NCBI GenBank assembly: GCA_003450815.1
Contig: DMES01000059.1
Coordinates: 1-18,335, forward strand
Direction: 5' to 3'
From: Elusimicrobiota bacterium
Lineage (GTDB): Bacteria > Elusimicrobiota > Elusimicrobia > Elusimicrobiales > UBA9959
DNA length: 18,335 nt
Under the pieces are notes generated by a model that was not told the origin of the DNA, made no database searches, and worked only from the letters and a program-made list of their open reading frames with translations. Shown here piece by piece: positions 14,610 through 18,335 of the stretch; position 1 is the stretch's first letter, and each line of letters opens with the position of its first letter. The translations under genes were made by a program, and so were the position numbers.

Positions 14610-16598
14610 TTAAATTTCCTGGAAGCCTATTGCTCTAAGATATTCATAGGTGGAATTATAAAATTCCGGCAGCCTAGTGTGATCGTCTTGGTCTCCGTTT
14701 GGAACAACAAGAACCATCCCCTGACGGGCGCGAGTTAAAAGTACGCGGTAAGCGTTTTTCTGATAATCTTTGCGCACATCTTTAAGAATGCGCAACCACT
14801 TATTACCTTTAAAGGACCAGTTCTCCCAGCCTTCGGGTGTATGGCGCAGATCGGCATCCCAAGTAACACAGGCCCAATCAAGCTCCAAACCCTGCACATG
14901 GAATTCAGTGGCAACATCTTCTAGGTAATAAGACGAACGCACGTCATCCTTACCGGCTAGGAACCAATCAACCGGATCCACTGGGGACTTCACATCAATG
15001 GCATAAGGTTTAAGACGCTCAGCCTGGGAAGATACAACTATCCCGTAGCGCTCGGTGCCCTGCGCATGCTCTTTAAGCCAACACTTTGCTTTCTGCAGGT
15101 CACGAGTAAGTACTATGGGATAGTTCTCGCTAATCGCCTTAAGCGTCTCTTTGGCGGAGGCGGACTCTAGGTCCAGCACCTTTTTTACAAGCTCAGAAAC
15201 GCGTTCAGCTCGAAAAGAGCGCAGCGAAACGGCCAGGTGCAGTTCGGCCTTGTATTCCACTTTCAGCGGCGTCTCTTTTAGTTTGGCGATAACCGAGCCA
15301 GCACCGTACTCGCTGTCGGTAAGGCGCGGCGAAATGTAGACGTCCCAGTTGGGGAACTTGCGCAGGAGCGAATCTATCCACTCGCTTATACCGGCCTCGC
15401 CAGTATTTATCTCCTGACCGCCGCCGACAAGACAGACAATCGTTGCCCAGTCCGGGTGCCGGTCCAAGCACGAGATCAAAAACTCCGGCTCGGACTGGTT
15501 AAAGTTAGGGCGTTTTTTCTTGCGCTTCATAAAGTTAGCTGTCTGCTGCAGGTCCCAGGCCCGCTGGGCTTCGTCGAAGAGAGCCACATGCTCTATAGGC
15601 GCGCGATTTTCATCCTTAAGACATTCGTCCCGGAAATTGTGGACATTCTGCACAAACATCTTAACATCGCTGAGCATGGCTCCTTTTCTTACCTTGTTGC
15701 CCTTAGCCTTTTCGTGCAGAACCTTGTCTCGGGCGAGGGCCTCGCGCAAAACCGCTACAAGCGGGCCATTGCCGGAAAGAAAAACGCTGTATAACTCATC
15801 ATCCTTGTTTATGTGCGTTGTGGCGATATTAAGGCCCACAAGAGTTTTCCCTGCGCCGGGGACACCTGTCACAAAACAGATGGCCTTACGATTATTTGCG
15901 CGAGCGCCGGCTATTATTTGCGCCACGCTGGCAGAAGTCTGGTCCAGGTTTATGGCTCCGGCATCGCTTCTGGAAATCTCCGTCACTTTATGCCCACGGT
16001 ATAAAGCCATGGCAGCTTCCACTATTGTGGGCGTAGGAGAATAACGCCCGCCCTCCCAGGATTCGGCTACTATGCTGGGCCCATCCGAGAAGGCAAGTGC
16101 TGCGGAAATAACTTCGTTGATCTGCGAAACGGCACATTTGATGGGTTGGAAAAGCTTTGGATTATTGGCGGAACAGCCTACGGCCATCGGCTGGGGCTTG
16201 GCCTCCGTGGAGATAAGCACCGGGGCCACATATTTGCCATGACTGGTTTCGTGGAAATTTGAAAGGTCCAACGCGTAATCCATTACCTGATCCACCGCAT
16301 AAGCCGAAAAGTCATGTGCACCGACTTTAAACTCCAAAACAAAGATTACGTGCTCAATGAGAAGCAGAACGTCTATCCTGCGCCCCATACGCGGGATGGA
16401 GTACTCAAAATATATCTTCCCTTCTTTTCCCTTTAGCGTCTTTTTAAGGATATCTATCTCTTGAATCCAAGCCCCGGTCTGTTCCGGGTCAACCGCAAAT
16501 CCGGCAGCGGCACTACCAGCGCTCAAATGACCTATGATCTGCTCCAGTATAGAAGAGCAGAAGGCGGAAATTGATGCTGAGTAGTATTCGCGTTTCAC
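14610..16598 (-). CDS. PD-(D/E)XK nuclease fused to DUF2075 (Schlafen-like) SF1 helicase
   Basis: 662-residue two-domain protein. The N-terminal domain (1 to about 170) carries a PD-(D/E)XK nuclease core: YFEYSIPRMGRRID with Glu65 and Asp76, then FVLEFKVG with Glu89 and Lys91. A DUF2075 superfamily 1 ATPase/helicase follows: Walker A GVPGAGKT (245-252), Walker B ALFDEAQRAWD (339-349), HVQGLELDW (567-575, motif V-like) and YRVLLTRARQGM (617-628, arginine finger motif VI). The same helicase type forms the C-terminal part of animal Schlafen proteins. The start is GTG 16598, matching the REYYSASI opening I recall for the family. No ribosome site precedes it; an 11-codon ORF ends on the same GTGA, so initiation is probably by coupling. 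Last gene of the DpnI operon. A role in DNA restriction or phage defence is inferred from the domains and partner. Confidence 0.85.
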   Translation of the reverse strand: MKREYYSASISAFCSSILEQIIGHLSAGSAAAGFAVDPEQTGAWIQEIDILKKTLKGKEGKIYFEYSIPRMGRRIDVLLLIEHVIFVLEFKVGAHDFSAYAVDQVMDYALDLSNFHETSHGKYVAPVLISTEAKPQPMAVGCSANNPKLFQPIKCAVSQINEVISAALAFSDGPSIVAESWEGGRYSPTPTIVEAAMALYRGHKVTEISRSDAGAINLDQTSASVAQIIAGARANNRKAICFVTGVPGAGKTLVGLNIATTHINKDDELYSVFLSGNGPLVAVLREALARDKVLHEKAKGNKVRKGAMLSDVKMFVQNVHNFRDECLKDENRAPIEHVALFDEAQRAWDLQQTANFMKRKKKRPNFNQSEPEFLISCLDRHPDWATIVCLVGGGQEINTGEAGISEWIDSLLRKFPNWDVYISPRLTDSEYGAGSVIAKLKETPLKVEYKAELHLAVSLRSFRAERVSELVKKVLDLESASAKETLKAISENYPIVLTRDLQKAKCWLKEHAQGTERYGIVVSSQAERLKPYAIDVKSPVDPVDWFLAGKDDVRSSYYLEDVATEFHVQGLELDWACVTWDADLRHTPEGWENWSFKGNKWLRILKDVRKDYQKNAYRVLLTRARQGMVLVVPNGDQDDHTRLPEFYNSTYEYLRAIGFQEI

Positions 16599-16630
16599 AA
16601 AGTATCGGTAATTCCAATGTAAATTTTCAT
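16595..16630 (-). CDS. Possible 11-codon coupling ORF before the nuclease-helicase
   Basis: ATG 16630 overlaps the stop of the 72-aa gene as ATGA, and its own TGA overlaps the GTG start of the nuclease-helicase as GTGA. The peptide is MKIYIGITDTL. It exactly fills the 28-base gap and would carry ribosomes to a start codon that lacks a ribosome site. The peptide itself probably has no function. Such frames can arise by chance. Confidence 0.3.
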   Translation of the reverse strand: MKIYIGITDTL

Positions 16631-16845
16631 TTCATTCCAGCAACACAATCGGCCAACAGCCTTGCCATTTTCTTTCTTTCAGCTTTTACGTCCATACACA
16701 AGGCGTGGCCTTTGAAGGCAATCAGTGATTCTATATACTTTCGCAGCTCGTTTTTATAACCTAAGGAATCCCGGCGCAATGTGTTAAGCGCTTTCTGAGA
16801 ACGGGCAAGTGCCTTCTTTGCTTCGGTATATTCGAAAATTTTCAT
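16627..16845 (-). CDS. Unknown 72-aa helical protein between dpnI and the nuclease-helicase
   Basis: Function unknown and no family recognised. It starts MKIFEYTEAKKALARSQKAL and is strongly helical and basic, with heptad-like spacing in the first half (YTEAKKALARSQKALNTL) suggesting a short coiled coil. It has two isolated cysteines and no signal peptide. Its ATG overlaps the DpnI stop as ATGA (16845-16842), so it is translated with DpnI. The tight fit between two nucleases suggests an accessory, inhibitor or adaptor role in the same system (inference). It is unrelated by eye to pneumococcal DpnD, which is larger. Confidence 0.6.
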   Translation of the reverse strand: MKIFEYTEAKKALARSQKALNTLRRDSLGYKNELRKYIESLIAFKGHALCMDVKAERKKMARLLADCVAGMK

Positions 16846-17609
16846 ATTACCCGGTATTGCCCCTTGCCCTTGAATTCCAGATAGCCTTTATCTCTCAAAA
16901 GCTGCAATTGCTGACGAATCTTGTCTTTGATGTGTTTATTGCCGGGATGTTTTGATTGCAGTGCCTGTTCAAAACCATACACCTCATCCAGCGTAAATTC
17001 TTTTTTAGCGAGGCTGTCGACGCATTTCATCACGTCCAGAACCCAGCCCTTGGCGGATATTTCTTTTTCTTCCCGAAGGAACAGAGTCTTTTTCCATGTT
17101 TGCAGGATAGCTTCCCTCGGCTGTATCTGCTTATCCTTTACATAGAAGATCTTACCTGTCTGCGGAATACTCTGTAAAACGATATTGCACCCGACCCACC
17201 GAGACCTCCGGGCACTCTCAGACAAAGGCTTACGCTTCTCTATTATCTCAGGAACAAAGAAATGCTTGGGAATAACGAAGAAATTAGAAACTTCATAATC
17301 CCTGGGGCTGTAATTCAGCAGAAAGAAGTTGGGATTATTACTACCTTGGAGCCGTTCTATCATGGTCGCGTAGGCGCCATCTACTATTCTCCTGCTAAAA
17401 ACTATTTTAGAACTTTTTAATTCATATTCCTCCCTACATCGCAGGCAATTAAAATCCAGTACCGGGCTGTTATTGTCCGATTTGGCAATCTCTTCTCCGC
17501 AGGCCGGGCAAAATATCTCCCGCCCTACCCAGGCTTCGGTCAAAACCCGAATCCTTTGTGAGGCACTTTTATACCCATCGGCCAGCCGTGGGTCAAACCG
17601 AATTTGCAT
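16842..17609 (-). CDS. dpnI: DpnI-type methyl-directed GATC restriction endonuclease
   Basis: Clear homologue of Streptococcus pneumoniae DpnI, collinear over the full 255 residues (DpnI has about 254). The family cleaves GATC only when the adenine is N6-methylated, so it needs no partner methylase. The N-terminal nuclease domain has a Cys4 zinc site (Cys34, Cys37, Cys55, Cys58) around the PD-(D/E)XK core Asp52, Glu63, Lys65 (YELKS). DGAYATMIERLQ, NNPNFF and ARRSRWVGCNI follow; Trp138 lies where DpnI has its methyl-sensing Trp. The C-terminal winged helix (about 185-255) reads FTLDEVYGFE..HIKDKIRQQLQLLRDKGYLEFKGKGQYR. ATG 17609 matches the DpnI N-terminus. An in-frame stop lies four codons upstream and no ribosome site precedes it; a 13-codon ORF with a good site overlaps the start. 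Coupled downstream to the 72-aa gene. Confidence 0.95.
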   Translation of the reverse strand: MQIRFDPRLADGYKSASQRIRVLTEAWVGREIFCPACGEEIAKSDNNSPVLDFNCLRCREEYELKSSKIVFSRRIVDGAYATMIERLQGSNNPNFFLLNYSPRDYEVSNFFVIPKHFFVPEIIEKRKPLSESARRSRWVGCNIVLQSIPQTGKIFYVKDKQIQPREAILQTWKKTLFLREEKEISAKGWVLDVMKCVDSLAKKEFTLDEVYGFEQALQSKHPGNKHIKDKIRQQLQLLRDKGYLEFKGKGQYRVI

Positions 17610-17634
17610 ATAAGTTATATTCTACATATTCCAT
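17593..17634 (-). CDS. Possible 13-codon leader ORF overlapping the dpnI start
   Basis: ATG 17634 follows AGGAG at five bases; that site lies in the last codons of the ORF6N gene, whose stop is two bases upstream. The frame (MEYVEYNLYANSV) ends with TGA 17595-17593, which is 14-16 bases inside dpnI in another frame. Since dpnI has no ribosome site of its own, termination here could feed re-initiation at ATG 17609 and keep DpnI at a low, regulated level (inference). Confidence 0.35.
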   Translation of the reverse strand: MEYVEYNLYANSV

Positions 17635-17636
17635 AA

Positions 17637-18161
17637 TCACTCCTGTGGGGCAAAGCCTATCCGCCGACGCGGCGTTTCCGGCGGGTTTATGAGTTCATGG
17701 ATGGCTTCGAAGATGTTTTGTATATGCTTGTCGTGGATACTGATTTTAGTTTCCAACTCTATTATTTTCCGCGCCAATTCTTTGTGCGTTAATGCCCATT
17801 GGCGCAAACGGATAAACGTCTGAATGATTTGGATATTGATTTGAATGGCTCGCTCGCTCCGGAGGACGCTGGACAGCATAGCCACGCCATATTCGGTAAA
17901 GGCGGATGGGCACGTGGACGAATGTTTGAGCGAATTGAACCGGTCACAATTTGTGACCAGTTCATCGGTCTCTTGACGGGTCAAGAGGAACATGAACCCT
18001 TCAGGGAATCTATTTCGGTTACGCTTCACCGCTTGGTTCAGCACTTTCGTGGGAACCCGGTAAAGGGCGGCCAGGTCCCGGTCGACCATAACCTTATGGC
18101 CGCGTATCATAAAGATCTGCCGTTCAATATCATTTATCGCAACCAATTCTCGTGTGGTCAT
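17637..18161 (-). CDS. ORF6N-domain DNA-binding protein
   Basis: 174-residue protein with an N-terminal ORF6N domain (residues about 9-90), a DNA-binding module related to KilA-N and Bro domains and common in phages and mobile islands. Diagnostic segments are IERQIFMIRGHKVMVDRDLA, LYRVPTKVLNQAVKRN, RFPEGFMFLLT and FTEYGVAMLSSVLRS. The C-terminal third is a coiled coil (ARKIIELETKISIHDKHIQNIFEAI). I chose ATG 18161 because family members begin shortly before the ERQI segment. A TTG at 18224 would add 21 residues; it has GGAGGAG 14 bases upstream but sits inside a 12-bp palindrome. The gene ends 27 bases before dpnI and is probably co-transcribed. It may be a repressor of the operon or an independent cargo gene. 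Confidence 0.85.
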   Translation of the reverse strand: MTTRELVAINDIERQIFMIRGHKVMVDRDLAALYRVPTKVLNQAVKRNRNRFPEGFMFLLTRQETDELVTNCDRFNSLKHSSTCPSAFTEYGVAMLSSVLRSERAIQINIQIIQTFIRLRQWALTHKELARKIIELETKISIHDKHIQNIFEAIHELINPPETPRRRIGFAPQE

Positions 18162-18196
18162 ATTTTTAGTTACAAAAGGGAGAATTCCCCTATGTA

Positions 18197-18225
18197 ATTG
18201 GATGTCGCTATTTGCGATATCCAAT
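18197..18225. promoter_or_regulatory. 12-bp palindrome in the ORF6N leader
   Basis: ATTGGATGTCGC (18197-18208) and GCGATATCCAAT (18214-18225) are reverse complements at 11 of 12 positions around a 5-base spacer. It lies between the candidate promoter and ATG 18161 and covers the alternative TTG start. It could be an operator for the ORF6N protein or an RNA hairpin controlling translation. Confidence 0.5.
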
Positions 18226-18257
18226 ATGTGATTTGTAACTCCTCCACTTCCTAAAAA

Positions 18258-18266
18258 AGTATAGCA
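18258..18266 (-). promoter_or_regulatory. Extended -10 promoter candidate for the defence operon
   Basis: On the minus strand TGCTATACT forms an extended -10 element (TGn followed by TATACT). No good -35 hexamer is found 16-18 bases upstream, as is usual for extended -10 promoters. Transcription would begin near 18251, leaving a leader of about 90 bases before ATG 18161. Confidence 0.5.
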
Positions 18267-18274
18267 GACGACCC

Positions 18275-18290
18275 CGACAGCGTCCTGTCG
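18275..18290. promoter_or_regulatory. 6-bp inverted repeat over the -35 region
   Basis: CGACAG, spacer CGTC, CTGTCG is a perfect inverted repeat placed just upstream of the extended -10 element. That is a typical position for a repressor operator. It could be a binding site for the ORF6N protein or a host regulator. No second copy was found by eye in the window. Confidence 0.35.
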
Positions 18291-18335
18291 TGATAAAAAT
18301 GACTATTTTTCCCACAGCTGTCCGGTTAAAATTGA

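Noticed and set aside
14350..14613. 87-codon plus-strand frame in the intergenic region
   Set aside because: It translates through the strong terminator hairpin (source of its lysine-rich repeat-like part) and has no ribosome site.
15520..16044. 174-codon plus-strand frame
   Set aside because: Antisense to the helicase Walker A and B region; no protein-like motif and no start signal.
16842..18335. Search for a cognate methylase or specificity subunit by the DpnI gene
   Set aside because: None found; DpnI-type enzymes act on methylated sites and do not need one.

Overview
The window reads as a chromosomal segment of a Gram-negative (diderm) bacterium of medium GC. A Pal/OmpA-type lipoprotein, a lipoprotein diacylglyceryl transferase, a periplasmic amidase and an M23 peptidase all imply an outer membrane, a peptidoglycan layer and lipoprotein export. 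I cannot assign a phylum from the sequence. A little-cultivated lineage such as Elusimicrobiota or a deltaproteobacterial relative would fit, but that is a guess. No rRNA, tRNA, CRISPR array, transposase or integrase gene was seen.

Layout. (1) Positions 1-1724, minus strand: a run of short, closely packed accessory ORFs, most with strong Shine-Dalgarno sites. One resembles a widespread phage protein family and two are paralogues of each other, so this is probably prophage or integrative-element cargo. (2) 1928-4892: housekeeping and envelope genes, namely lgt (+), then a TauE/SafE permease with its DUF1634 partner and an N-acetylmuramoyl-L-alanine amidase (all minus). (3) 4927-10176, minus strand: a compact trehalose operon. 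In transcription order it holds a small membrane ORF, a membrane-anchored HAMP/trehalose-6-phosphate synthase fusion, trehalose-6-phosphate phosphatase, a DUF5752 protein, a TreT-like glycosyltransferase and a coupled 38-codon ORF. (4) 10337-13129, minus strand: a Pal-like lipoprotein, an M23 peptidase, an Rnk-like GreA-fold protein and an SH3b protein, with a divergent NhaR-like LysR regulator at 13238-14143 (+). (5) 14144-14609: no gene; it holds a perfect 11-bp inverted repeat and a strong bidirectional terminator. (6) 14610-18161, minus strand: an apparent defence operon. In transcription order it holds an ORF6N-domain protein, a clear DpnI homologue (methyl-directed GATC endonuclease), a 72-aa unknown protein and a PD-(D/E)XK nuclease fused to a DUF2075/Schlafen-like SF1 helicase.

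The most notable part is the last operon. DpnI in pneumococcus is known as a stand-alone methyl-dependent restriction enzyme beside dpnD. Here it is joined by stop/start overlaps to a nuclease-helicase and a small unknown protein. Two mini-ORFs (13 and 11 codons) fall exactly at the two junctions that lack ribosome binding sites, suggesting relay-type translational coupling. An ORF6N protein lies upstream with palindromes around its promoter and leader. This looks like a candidate composite anti-phage system: methylation sensing and cleavage, then helicase-nuclease processing.

The second notable item is the OtsA fusion. A two-transmembrane periplasmic sensor plus HAMP module precedes the GT20 catalytic domain, as if trehalose synthesis were gated directly by an envelope signal.
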